In this document: piece by piece, positions 28,131 through 40,600 of the stretch
Layout: the number at the start of each line of letters is the position of its first letter
Position numbering within the stretch: the stretch's first letter is position 1
Assembly (NCBI GenBank): GCA_014843695.1
Contig: CM026390.1
Span: 53,348,121-53,412,120 of the forward strand
Direction: 5' to 3'
DNA length: 64,000 nt
Source of the DNA: Archivesica marissinica
Lineage: Eukaryota; Mollusca; Bivalvia; Venerida; Vesicomyidae
The notes under the pieces: model-generated
Databases searched by the model: none
The model's input: only the letters and a program-made list of their open reading frames with translations
Told to the model about the DNA's origin: nothing
Position numbers and translations under genes: made by a program

Positions 28131-29130
28131 NNNNNNNNNNNNNNNNNNNNNNNNNNNNNNNNNNNNNNNNNNNNNNNNNNNNNNNNNNNNNNNNNNNNNN
28201 NNNNNNNNNNNNNNNNNNNNNNNNNNNNNNNNNNNNNNNNNNNNNNNNNNNNNNNNNNNNNNNNNNNNNNNNNNNNNNNNNNNNNNNNNNNNNNNNNNNN
28301 NNNNNNNNNNNNNNNNNNNNNNNNNNNNNNNNNNNNNNNNNNNNNNNNNNNNNNNNNNNNNNNNNNNNNNNNNNNNNNNNNNNNNNNNNNNNNNNNNNNN
28401 NNNNNNNNNNNNNNNNNNNNNNNNNNNNNNNNNNNNNNNNNNNNNNNNNNNNNNNNNNNNNNNNNNNNNNNNNNNNNNNNNNNNNNNNNNNNNNNNNNNN
28501 NNNNNNNNNNNNNNNNNNNNNNNNNNNNNNNNNNNNNNNNNNNNNNNNNNNNNNNNNNNNNNNNNNNNNNNNNNNNNNNNNNNNNNNNNNNNNNNNNNNN
28601 NNNNNNNNNNNNNNNNNNNNNNNNNNNNNNNNNNNNNNNNNNNNNNNNNNNNNNNNNNNNNNNNNNNNNNNNNNNNNNNNNNNNNNNNNNNNNNNNNNNN
28701 NNNNNNNNNNNNNNNNNNNNNNNNNNNNNNNNNNNNNNNNNNNNNNNNNNNNNNNNNNNNNNNNNNNNNNNNNNNNNNNNNNNNNNNNNNNNNNNNNNNN
28801 NNNNNNNNNNNNNNNNNNNNNNNNNNNNNNNNNNNNNNNNNNNNNNNNNNNNNNNNNNNNNNNNNNNNNNNNNNNNNNNNNNNNNNNNNNNNNNNNNNNN
28901 NNNNNNNNNNNNNNNNNNNNNNNNNNNNNNNNNNNNNNNNNNNNNNNNNNNNNNNNNNNNNNNNNNNNNNNNNNNNNNNNNNNNNNNNNNNNNNNNNNNN
29001 NNNNNNNNNNNNNNNNNNNNNNNNNNNNNNNNNNNNNNNNNNNNNNNNNNNNNNNNNNNNNNNNNNNNNNNNNNNNNNNNNNNNNNNNNNNNNNNNNNNN
29101 NNNNNNNNNNNNNNNNNNNNNNNNNNNNNN
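28131..29130. other. assembly gap, exactly 1000 N
   Basis: A run of exactly 1000 N, a round number that points to a fixed-size scaffolding placeholder rather than a measured distance. The left flank is inside the 29/36-bp satellite, the right flank inside the 26-bp minisatellite. Confidence 0.98.
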
Positions 29131-31029
29131 ACATATGTATTTATGAGAGCTGCTTCTCATATGTATTTATGAGAGCTGTTTCACATATGTATTTATGAGA
29201 GCTGTTTCACATATGTATTTATGAGAGCTGCTTCACATATGTATTTATGAGAGCTGTTTCACATATGTATTTATGAGAGTGCTTCACATATGTATTTATG
29301 AGAGCTGTTTCACATATGTATTTATGAGAGCTGCTTCACATATGTATTTATGAGAGCTGTTTTACATATGTATTTATGAGAGCTGTTTCACATATGTATT
29401 TATGAGAGCTGTTTTACATATGTATTTATGAGAGCTGTTTTACATATGTATTTATGAGAGCTGTTTTACATATGTATTTATGAGAGCTGCTTCACATATG
29501 TATTTATGAGAGGTGCTTCACATATGTATTTATGAGAGGTGCTTCACATATGTATTTATGAGAGCTGTTTTACATATGTATTTATGAGAGCTGCTTCACA
29601 TATGTATTTATGAGAGCTGTTTTACATATGTATTTATGAGAGCTGCTTCACATATGTATTTATGAGAGTGCTTCACATATGTATTTATGAGAGGTGCTTC
29701 ACATATGTATTTATGAGAGCTGTTTCACATATGTATTTATGAGAGTGCTTCACATATGTATTATGAGATGTGCTTCACATATGTATTTATGAGAGCTGTT
29801 TCACAGATGTATTTATGAGAGCTGTTTCACATATGTATTTATGAGAGGTGCTTCACATATGTATTTATGAGAGCTGCTTCTCATATGTATTTATGAAAGC
29901 TGTTTCACATATGTATTTATGAGAGCTGTTTCACATATGTATTTATGAGAGCTGCTTCACATATGTATTTATGAGAGCTGTTTCACATATGTATTTATGA
30001 GAGCTGCTTCACATATGTATTTATGGGAGCTGCTTCACATATGTATTTATGAGAACTGCTTCACATATGTATTTATGAGAGCTGTTTCACATATGTATTT
30101 ATGAGAGCTGTTTCACATATATATTTATGAGAGCTGTTTCACATATGTATTTATGAAAGTGCTTCACATATGTATTTATGAGAGCTGTTTCACATATGTA
30201 TTTATGAGAGCTGTTTCACATATGTATTTATGAGATGTGCTTCACATATGTATTTATGAGAGCTGTTTCACATATGTATTTATGAGAGCTGTTTCACATA
30301 TATATTTATGAGAGCTGTTTCACATATGTATTTATGAGAGTGCTTCACATATGTATTATGAGATGTGCTTCACATATGTATTTATGAGAGCTGTTTCACA
30401 TATGTATTTATGAGAGCTGCTTCACATATGTATTTATGAGAGTGCTTCACATATGTATTTATGAGAACTGCTTCACATATGTATTTATGAGAGCTGTTTC
30501 ACATATGTATTTATGAGAGCTGTTTCACATATGTATTTATGAGAGCTGTTTCACATATGTATTTATGAGATGTGCTTCACATATGTATTTATGAGAGCTG
30601 CTTCACATATGTATTTATGAGATGTGCTTCACATATATATTTATGAGAGGTGCTTCTCATATGTATTTATGAGAGGTGCTTCTCATATGTATTTATGAGA
30701 GCTGTTTCACATATGTATTTATGAGAGCTGTTTCACATATGTATTTATGAGATGTGCTTCACATATGTATTTATGAGATGTGCTTCACATATGTATTTAT
30801 GAGATGTGCTTCACATATATATTTATGAGAGCTGCTTCACATATGTATTTATGAGAGGTGCTTCACATATGTATTTATGAGAGCTGTTTCACATACGTAT
30901 TTATGAGAGCTGCTTCACATATGTATTTATGAGAGCTGCTTCACATATGTATTTATGAGAGCTGTTTCACATACGTATTTATGAGAGCTGCTTCACATAT
31001 GTATTTATGAGAGCTGCTTCACATATGTA
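29131..31029. repeat. 25/26-bp minisatellite, copy 2
   Basis: Repeats 2471-4369 in the same order of unit variants at a constant offset of 26660, including rare units such as CACAGATGT and the 24-bp GTATTATGAG unit. Confidence 0.95.
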
Positions 31030-32089
31030 CAGTCAAACATCTCCAGAGCAAACACCATCTGGATAACCCAAGATTGGTTGTTGTAGAGAGGTTGTTGTTT
31101 TAGGGAGGTTCGGAAGTTTGAAAATGTGGGAATAGTCAGTTTATTCAGTTATGATTGCTCATACTGATTTGAATATAGAGTATACAGAATGGGGGTACTA
31201 CTTTCATTATACGATAGATTGAACTAAGATTGAATATCAGAGGACGCAATGTGTTAAAATCGCCACAGATTATGCAAATTTATGACAATTGTGTACATTA
31301 ATATTTTCAATATACATTACTAGTCAAAAATTGTGATAAATTACGCATTTCATATTAAAAAAATAAGGATGTCAACGAGTAGCAATATTGATCCTCGAGT
31401 ACTCGGACACAGTTCCGATAGAATACAAAGTGCTCGGAAAAGATCATTTGATTTTTAGGATCGAATGTTTGATTTAATTTCAGATATTTGGTAAGTATTT
31501 CGGATGAGGCGTGTCCGAAAACTGTTGTTAAATTATCTTATTACGGTATGTGATAAAAACATTGCATTGAATTACGGCTAAACCTGTGGAAATGAAAAAT
31601 ACTTTACTCATTTTAATGAGATAATTATTTAAACAAACAATTTAAAGTTTATAACAGTCTCCTCTATTGACAGACGAGGCATGTCCGTATACGGTATGCA
31701 CCTGCAAAATTCCTTTTTTCTTCATCTTAAGCGATCAAAAGATATACACAGTAAAACAACCTGCCAATCATGTCAAGCTGTTTATTGAAAGAAATCCCGT
31801 AAACAATGATTATTTTCATACTTACGTTCCAGCCTGTAGATTATTGCCCACCTAACCCCCCCCCCCCCCCGGATATGGTCCCAGATTAAGATAATTACTG
31901 TTTATTGAATGGAACAATTGGCGATTATTTGCGTCTGATGACACATACTTGTACAACCAGTTCTTTTTTTAGCCAAATTTGTCTGTTCTTGGGAGGTTTT
32001 CTGCATCGCTGATACAACGGGTGGGAATAAAGGTGACGTTATAAAGAGGTTGTCGCTCATGGGAGGTCACGTTTGGGGAGGTGGGACTG
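31030..32089. mobile_element. TIR element with TA target duplication, copy 2
   Basis: Same element at the same satellite position as 4370-5430, with identical TIRs and TA flanks. It is one base shorter because its C run is 15 instead of 16. An identical insertion site means this is a copy of the whole locus, not a second transposition. Confidence 0.75.
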
Positions 32090-32234
32090 TATTTATAAGA
32101 GGTGCTTTACATGTATATTTATACTGTGTTGTTTAACCATATTCTGTTGCAATTTATTAAGTAACACCATTTAAGGACTCGATCTCGTGTTTCTCACTTC
32201 TCCCAAAAATTCTGACCTGGAATGAACCCTGCCT

Positions 32235-32273
32235 CATAGAAACATATGTGAAGCAGCTCTTCTAAATACATAT
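32235..32273 (-). repeat. inverted fragment of the 26-bp satellite, copy 2
   Basis: Identical counterpart of 5576-5614 at offset 26659. Confidence 0.8.
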
Positions 32274-32296
32274 AATATTATATTAATACATAATAG

Positions 32297-32662
32297 GCAA
32301 GATGTGCATGGAACCTGGAACTCCGGGTGATGCCCAGCAGTTTGTAAATGGATATGACCTAATGCAAATGGTGTACTATTTCTTTAACAGGCAAGATGTG
32401 CACAGACCCTGAAACTCCTGGTGATGCCCAGCAGCTTGTAAATGGATATGACCTAATGCAAATAGTGTACTATTTCTTTAACAGGCAAGATGTGCACGGA
32501 CCCTGAAACTCCTGGTGATGCCCAGCAGCTTGTAAATGGATATGACCTAATGCAAATGGTGTACTATTTCTTTAACAGGCAAGATGTGCACAGACCCTGG
32601 AATTTCGGGTGATGCCCAGCAGCTTGTTAATGGATATGACCTATGCCCGGCAGATTGTAAAT
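32297..32662 (+). pseudogene. tandem truncated CCP exon starts, copy 2
   Basis: Counterpart of 5638-6003: units start at 32297, 32391, 32485 and 32579 with the same 94-bp period and the same substitutions, and a partial fifth unit follows. Confidence 0.85.
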
Positions 32663-32883
32663 ACGCTGACTTGTATACCACTGTAACCTATCATCACTGA
32701 TGGTCACGGGTTCGAGCCCCGCTCAGGCCGTGTCTCATTTATATGAAAAAGTTGGCAGTTTCTTACGGAGGTTGGTGCACCCAAGTACTGGTTAACCGCT
32801 GGAGCCTGCCCAGGAAAGGTGTTGTTAGGTAAACTGCCCGCCTGCGATATAGCCCAACATGGTGCTGATGCAGGTGTAAAACT
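32663..32883 (+). repeat. tRNA-derived SINE-like element 1, copy 2
   Basis: Identical to 6004-6224 at offset 26659, with the B-box-like GGTTCGAGCCC at 32709-32719. Confidence 0.72.
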
Positions 32884-32953
32884 AGAAATATAACATATAA
32901 CAGATTGTAAATAGATATGACCTAATGCAAAAGGTGTACTATTTTTTTAACAG

Positions 32954-33157
32954 GCATGATGTGCACAGATCCTGGAACACCGGGTGATGCCAAGCAGATT
33001 GTAAATGGATATGAAGTGGGCTCTGTGCTGTATTATACTTGTGAAAGGAATGGTTTTGAAATCACTGGTCCTGTAAACTATACTTGCAACTATAATTCGG
33101 CGACAAACACCGCAGATTGGTCAGCTGATCTGAAGAATAAACTGCCGGAATGTAGAG
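32954..33157 (+). CDS. CCP/sushi-domain exon, copy 2
   Basis: Same exon as 6295-6498 with the same acceptor, donor (G|GTACGT) and phase-1 boundaries. Its four cysteines are at residues 3, 29, 44 and 66 from the first full codon (32956). I see no nucleotide difference. If the post-gap sequence is a misplaced overlapping contig, this is the same exon shown twice. If it is a genuine segmental duplication, the gene has two adjacent identical CCP modules. This copy is the one contiguous with the HYR exon at 57365. Joined to that exon, the split codon is GAT (Asp), giving the canonical Asp-Thr-Glu-Ala-Pro opening of a HYR domain. Confidence 0.85.
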
Positions 33158-33235
33158 GTACGTCCTCCGTTATACCACTGATGCTTGTTATTGTTATCTT
33201 CTAAATCCTATGTATTTAACATCTTGCACAAATTA

Positions 33236-33429
33236 TGGTCATGTGGTTAAGATCGCTGACTTGTATAATACTGTAACCTATCATCACGGGCTCGAGCCCC
33301 TCTCAGGCCATGTCTCTTTATATGAAAAAGTGGGCAGTTTCTTACGGAGGTTGGTGCACCAAGTACTGGTCAACTGCTGGAGCCTGCCCAGGATTGGTGT
33401 TAGGTAAACCCAAACAAACAAACAAAACA
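33236..33429 (+). repeat. tRNA-derived SINE-like element 2, copy 2
   Basis: Identical to 6577-6770, including the A-box- and B-box-like segments and the (AAAC)n tail. Confidence 0.75.
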
Positions 33430-34388
33430 TTGTCTTTAATTTATCGGTCATTATATGGGCTTCTAAAACTATCGGTCCTGTACCGATCATTGGCTGAGAT
33501 AATCAGTTCTGAAACCAAAACCAGTTCTAAAACCCAAAACAGCTCAAATATTGGTTCATTGACTGTTCACTGTTTACATAAATAATCACACATGTACGAG
33601 TACGACAGATATTGAGTACTAATTTATCAATTAATAATAATATAAAACGTGAAATTTTTACAATACCCTTGTTTGTATATTCTTTGAGACAAAGGCTGCA
33701 TATAGCCTTGTCCATGTCTATGTCGCCATTGTCGTTATATCTGAATTTGAACACTTTTCAAACCCTACTCTTGATTATTTTGCTTGGGTAAGAAAATAAT
33801 TCCATGATTCTGTCGTGTTCGTTATTCAATATTCAAAACTCCTTGTTGAAGAGTCAACATAACTAACTACCGGTAGCCAAAAGATCGGAAAAGAGAAGAA
33901 ATATTTGAGAAATGAAAGAAAGAGGCGTCGATTATAATCGATTCCACATTTCATAATCGCCGGTGAACGATTGTCGGGGAACCTAGCGATAATCGGTTTA
34001 TCATTACTGTTCAGTAGCATCAGAAATTGAAAAATCATAAATATAAAACCTTCATAACATGCTTGAAAGACAAGTTCCAATGAACTGAATCACGTTAACA
34101 TGTCTCTACTGGATGACCAGAAACAGATGCTATGTCACCTAAGCTGTCTGCGCGACTATAGTTCAAAATCATTTTGTTCAGTAATTTATATTTATGCAAA
34201 CACAAAGCAATATTTGGGAGGGCTATTTTGGCATGTTTCACACGTGTATCTGAATTGAGGGTGATGAGACACAAGTCAGTTGTACATACTGAATTATCTC
34301 AGCTTTTCACTTCATTATATGCTTTGTCCTGAACATATGTTTAGAAGTATTGTAGGCCATAATGTAAGACTTGATAATTTATATTGAT
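33430..34388 (+). other. intron segment, copy 2, nothing recognised
   Basis: Counterpart of 6771-7729 at offset 26659. No recognisable gene or RNA. Confidence 0.5.
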
Positions 34389-34659
34389 AGAGGGCAAGGA
34401 GATACAGGGATCACAGGTTTGATCCCCAGTCTGACCCTAATAATATTAACAGTCTTTCAGATGGGATTTTAAACTGAGGTGTCGTGTCGGTGCTTTACAC
34501 TGTGCACGTTAAAGAACAAGACGAGACTCTGAAATGGGACTCTGTCTGTCTGTAACAGTATCCTCCAAAGTCTAAAATGACTAATCTCTTCAGGAGGTGT
34601 CGCTCATATGGGCAACCGGTAACAATGTTAAATAATTTAAAAACACACACAGTGCAGTG
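34389..34659 (+). repeat. composite SINE-like element, copy 2
   Basis: Counterpart of 7730-8000, same B-box-like segment and tail. Confidence 0.55.
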
Positions 34660-37600
34660 TTGCAAGAATAATTACTAGGTGTTGCACTGATTAATCTCCC
34701 TTGTTTGCAAAATATGTAGTTGGTAGCATCCATATCACACTACCAAGTGATATAATATGTAGCATCCATACCACACTACCAAGTGTTATAGCATCTATAC
34801 CACACTACCAAGTGTTGTAGCATCCATACCACACTACCAAGTGATATAATATGTAGCATCCATACCACACTACCAAGTGATATAATATGTAGCATCCATA
34901 CCACACTACCAAGTGATGTAAGTGATAGTCTGTAGCATCCATACCACACTACCAAGTGATGTAGTCTGTAGCATCCATACCACACTACCAAGTGATGTAG
35001 TCTGTAGCATCCATACCACACTACCAAGTGATGTAGTCTGTAGCATCCATACCACACTACCAAGTGATATAGTCTGTAGCATCCATACCACACTACCAAG
35101 TGATAGTATGTAGCGTCCATACCACACTACCAAGTGATATAATATGTAGCATCCATACCACACTACCAAGTGATATAGTATGTAGCATCCATACCACACT
35201 ACCAAGTGTTATAGCATATATACCACACAACCAAGTGATGTAGTATGTAGCATCAATACCACACTGCCAAGTGTTATAGCATCTATACCACACTACCAAG
35301 TGTTATAGCATCAATACCACACTACCAAGTGTTATAGCATCTATACCACACTGCCAAGTGATATAGTATGTAGCATCTATACCACACTACCAAGTGATAT
35401 AATATGTAGCATCCATACCACACTACCAAGTGTTATAGCATCTATACCACACAACCAAGTGATATAGTATGTAGCATCTATACCACACTACCAAGTGATA
35501 TAGTCTGTAGCATCCATACCACACTACCAAGTGTTATAGTCTGTAGCATCCATACCACACTACCAAGTGATATAATATGTAGCATCCATACCACACTACC
35601 AAGTGATATAGTATGTAGCATCCATACCACACTACCAAGTGTTATAGCATATATACCACACAACCAAGTGATGTAGTATGTAGCATCTATACCACACTAC
35701 CAAGTGTTATAGCATCTATACCACACAACCAAGTGTTATAGCATCTATACTACACTACCAAGTGTTATAGCATCTATACCACACTGCCAAGTGTTATAGC
35801 ATCCATACCACACTACCAAGTGATATAGTATGTAGCATCCATACCACACTACCAAGTGATATAGTATGTAGCATCCATACCACACTACCAAGTGATATAG
35901 TATGTAGCATCCATACCACACTACCAAGTGTTATAGCATATATACCACACAACCAAGTGATGTAGTATGTAGCATCTATACCACACTACCAAGTGTTATA
36001 GCATCTATACCACACAACCAAGTGTTATAGCATCTATACTACACTACCAAGTGTTATAGCATCTATACCACACTACCAAGTGTTATAGCATCTATACCAC
36101 ACAACCAAGTGTTATATTATCTATACCACACAACCAAGTGATATAGTATGTAGCATCCATACCACACTACCAAGTGTTGTAGTCTGTAGCATCCATACCA
36201 CACTACCAAGTGATATAGTCTGTAGCATCCATACCACACAAACAAGTGTTGTAGTATGTAGCATCCATACCACACAAACAAGTGTTGTAGTCTGTAGCAT
36301 CCATACCACACTACCAAGTGATGTAGTCTGTAGCATCCATACCACACAAACAAGTGTTGTAGTATGTAGCATCCATACCACACTACCAAGTGTTATAGCA
36401 TATATACCACACAACCAAGTGTTATAGCATCTATATCACACTACCAAGTGATGTAAGTGATATAGTATGTAGCATCCATACCACACTACCAAGTGTTGTA
36501 GTCTGTAGCATCCATACCACACTACCAAGTGTTGTAGTCTGTAGCATCCATACCACACAACCAAGTGTTATAGCATATATACCACACAACCAAGTGTTAT
36601 AGCATCTATATCACACTACCAAGTGATGTAAGTGATATAGTATGTAGCATCCATACCACACTACCAAGTGTTGTAGTCTGTAGCATCCATACCACACTAC
36701 CAAGTGTTGTAGTCTGTAGCATCCATACCACACTACCAAGTGATAGTCTGTAGCATCCATACCACACAAACACGTGTTGTAGTCTGTAGCATCCATACCA
36801 CACTACCAAGTGATATAGTATGTAGCATCCATACCACACTGCCAAGTGTTGTAGTCTGTAGCATCCATACAACACTACCAAGTGATGTAGTATGTAGCAT
36901 CCATACCACACTACCAAGTGTTATAGCATCTATACCACACAACCAAGTGTTATAGCATCTATACTACACTACCAAGTGATGTAGTCTGTAGCATCCATAC
37001 AACACTACCAAGTGTTATAGCATCTATACCACACTACCAAGTGATATAGTATGTAGCATCCATGCCACACTACCAAGTGATATAATATGTAGCATCCATA
37101 CCACACTACCAAGTGATATAATATGTAGCATCCATACCACAAGTGATGTAGTATGTAGCATCCATACCACACTACCAAGTGTTGTAGTCTGTAGAATCCA
37201 TACCACACTACCAAGTGATGTAGTATGTAGCATCCATACCACACTACCAAGTGTTGTAGTCTGTAGAATCCATACCACACTACCAAGTGATGTAGTATGT
37301 AGCATCCATACCACACTACCAAGTGATGTAGTATGTAGCATCCATACCACACTACCAAGTGATGTAGTATGTAGCATCCATACCACACTACCAAGTGTTG
37401 TAGTCTGTAGAATCCATACCACACTACCAAGTGATGTAGTCTGTAGAATCCATACCACACTACCAAGTGATGTAGTATGTAGCATCCATACCACACTACC
37501 AAGTGATATAATATGTAGCATCCATACAACACTACCAAGTGTTATAGCATCTATACCACACAACCAAGTGATATAATATGTAGCATCCATACCACATTAC

Positions 37601-40600
37601 CAAGTGTTATAGCATCTATACCACACTACCAAGTGATATAGTATGTAGCATCCATGCCACACAACCAAGTGTTATAGCATCTATACTACACTACCAAGTG
37701 ATATAGTATGTAGCATCCATACCACACTACCAAGTGTTGTAGCATCCATACCACACTACCAAGTGATGTAGCAGCCATACCACACAACCAAGTGTTATAG
37801 CATCCATACCACAGTTCCAAGTGATATAGTATGTAGCATCTATACCACACTACCAAGTGATGTAGCATCCATACCACACAACCAAGTGTTATAGCATATA
37901 TACCACACTACCAAGTGATATAGTATGTAGCATCAATACCACACAACCAAGTGTTATAGCATCTATACCACACTACCAAGTGATAGTCTGTAGCATCCAT
38001 ACCACACTACCAAGTAATATAATATGTAGCATCCATACCACACTACCAAGTGTTATAGCATATATACCACACTACCAAGTGATATAGTATGTAGCATCCA
38101 TACCACACTACCAAGTGTTATAGCATATATACCACACTACCAAGTGTTATAGCATCTATACCACACTACCAACTGTTATAGCATCAATACCACACTACCA
38201 AGTGTTATAGCATCTATACCACACAACCAAGTGTTATAGCATCTATACCACACTGCCATGTGATATAGTATGTAGCATCCATATCACACTACCAAGTGTT
38301 ATAGCATCCATACCACACTACAAAGTGATGTAGCAGCCATACCACACAACCAAGTGTTATAGCATCCATACCACAGTACCAAGTGATATAGTATGTAGCA
38401 TCCATACCACACTACCAAGTGTTATAACATCCATACCACACTACCAAGTGATATAGTATGTAGCATCAATACCACACAACCAAGTGTTATAGCATCCATA
38501 CCACACTACCAAGTGTTGTAGTCTGTAGCATCCATACCACATTACCAAGTGTTGTAGTATGTAGCATCCATACCACACTACCAAGTGATATAGTATGTAG
38601 CATCCATACCACACTACCAAGTGTTGTAGTCTGTAGCATCCATACCACACTGCCAAGTGTTGTAGTCTGTAGCATCCATACAACACTATCAAGTGATATA
38701 GTCTGTAGCATCCATACCACACAAACAAGTGTTGTAGTATGTAGCATCCATACCACACTACCAAGTGATGTAGTATGTAGCATCCATACCACACTACCAA
38801 GTGTTATAGCATCTATACCACACTACCAAGTGTTATAGCATCTATACCACACAACCAAGTGTTATAGCATATATACTACACTACCAAGTGTTATAGCATC
38901 TATACCACACTGCCAAGTGTTATAGCATCTATACCACACTACCAAGTGTTATAGCATGTAGCATCTATACCACACTACCAAGTGTTATAGCATCTATACC
39001 ACACAACCAAGTGTTATATTATCTATACCACACAACCAAGTGATATAGTATGTAGCATCCATACCACACTACCAAGTGTTGTAGTCTGTAGCATCCATAC
39101 CACACTACCAAGTGATATAGTCTGTAGCATCCATACCACACAAACAAGTGTTGTAGTATGTAGCATCCATACCACACAAACAAGTGTTGTAGTCTGTAGC
39201 ATCCATACCACACTACCAAGTGATGTAGTCTGTAGCATCCATACCACACAAACAAGTGTTGTAGTATGTAGCATCCATACCACACTACCAAGTGTTATAG
39301 CATATATACCACACAACCAAGTGTTATAGCATCTATATCACACTACCAAGTGATGTAAGTGATATAGTATGTAGCATCCATACCACACTACCAAGTGTTG
39401 TAGTCTGTAGCATCCATACCACACTACCAAGTGATATAATATGTAGCATCCATAGCATCTATACCACACAACCAAGTGTTATAGCATCTATACCACACTA
39501 CCAAGTGATGTAGTCTGTAGCATCCATACCACACTACCAAGTGATGTAGTCTGTAGCATCCATACCACACTACCAAGTGATGTAGTCTGTAGCATCCATA
39601 CCACACTACCAAGTGATATAGTCTGTAGCATCCATACCACACTACCAAGTGATAGTATGTAGCGTCCATACCACACTACCAAGTGATATAGTATGTAGCA
39701 TCCATACCACACTACCAAGTGTTATAGCATATATACCACACAACCAAGTGATGTAGTATGTAGCATCTATACCACACTACCAAGTGTTATAGCATCTATA
39801 CCACACTGCCAAGTGTTATAGCATCTATACCACACTGCCAAGTGTTATAGCATCTATACCACACTACCAAGTGTTATAGCATCTATACCACACAACCAAG
39901 TGTTATAGCATCTATACCACACTGCCAAGTGTTATAGCATCTATACCACACTACCAAGTGTTATAGCATCTATACCACACAACCAAGTGTTATAGCATCT
40001 ATACCACACTACCAAGTGATATAGTATGTAGCATCAATACCACACTACCAAGTGTTATAGCATCTATACCACACTACCAAGTGTTATATCATCTATACCA
40101 CACTGCCAAGTGATATAGTATGTAGCATCTATACCACACTACCAAGTGATATAATATGTAGCATCCATACCACACTACCAAGTGTTATAGCATCTATACC
40201 ACACAACCAAGTGATATAGTATGTAGCATCTATACCACACTACCAAGTGATATAGTCTGTAGCATCCATACCACACTACCAAGTGTTATAGTCTGTAGCA
40301 TCCATACCACACTACCAAGTGATATAATATGTAGCATCCATACCACACTACCAAGTGATATAGTATGTAGCATCCATACCACACTACCAAGTGTTATAGC
40401 ATATATACCACACAACCAAGTGATGTAGTATGTAGCATCTATACCACACAACCAAGTGTTATAGCATCTATACCACACTGCCAAGTGTTATAGCATCTAT
40501 ACCACACTACCAAGTGTTATAGCATCTATACCACACAACCAAGTGTTATATCATCTATACCACACAACCAAGTGATATAGTATGTAGCATCCATACCACA

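Noticed and set aside
27881..29198. Open frames of 350-417 codons across the gap
   Set aside because: They consist almost entirely of N-derived unknown residues.
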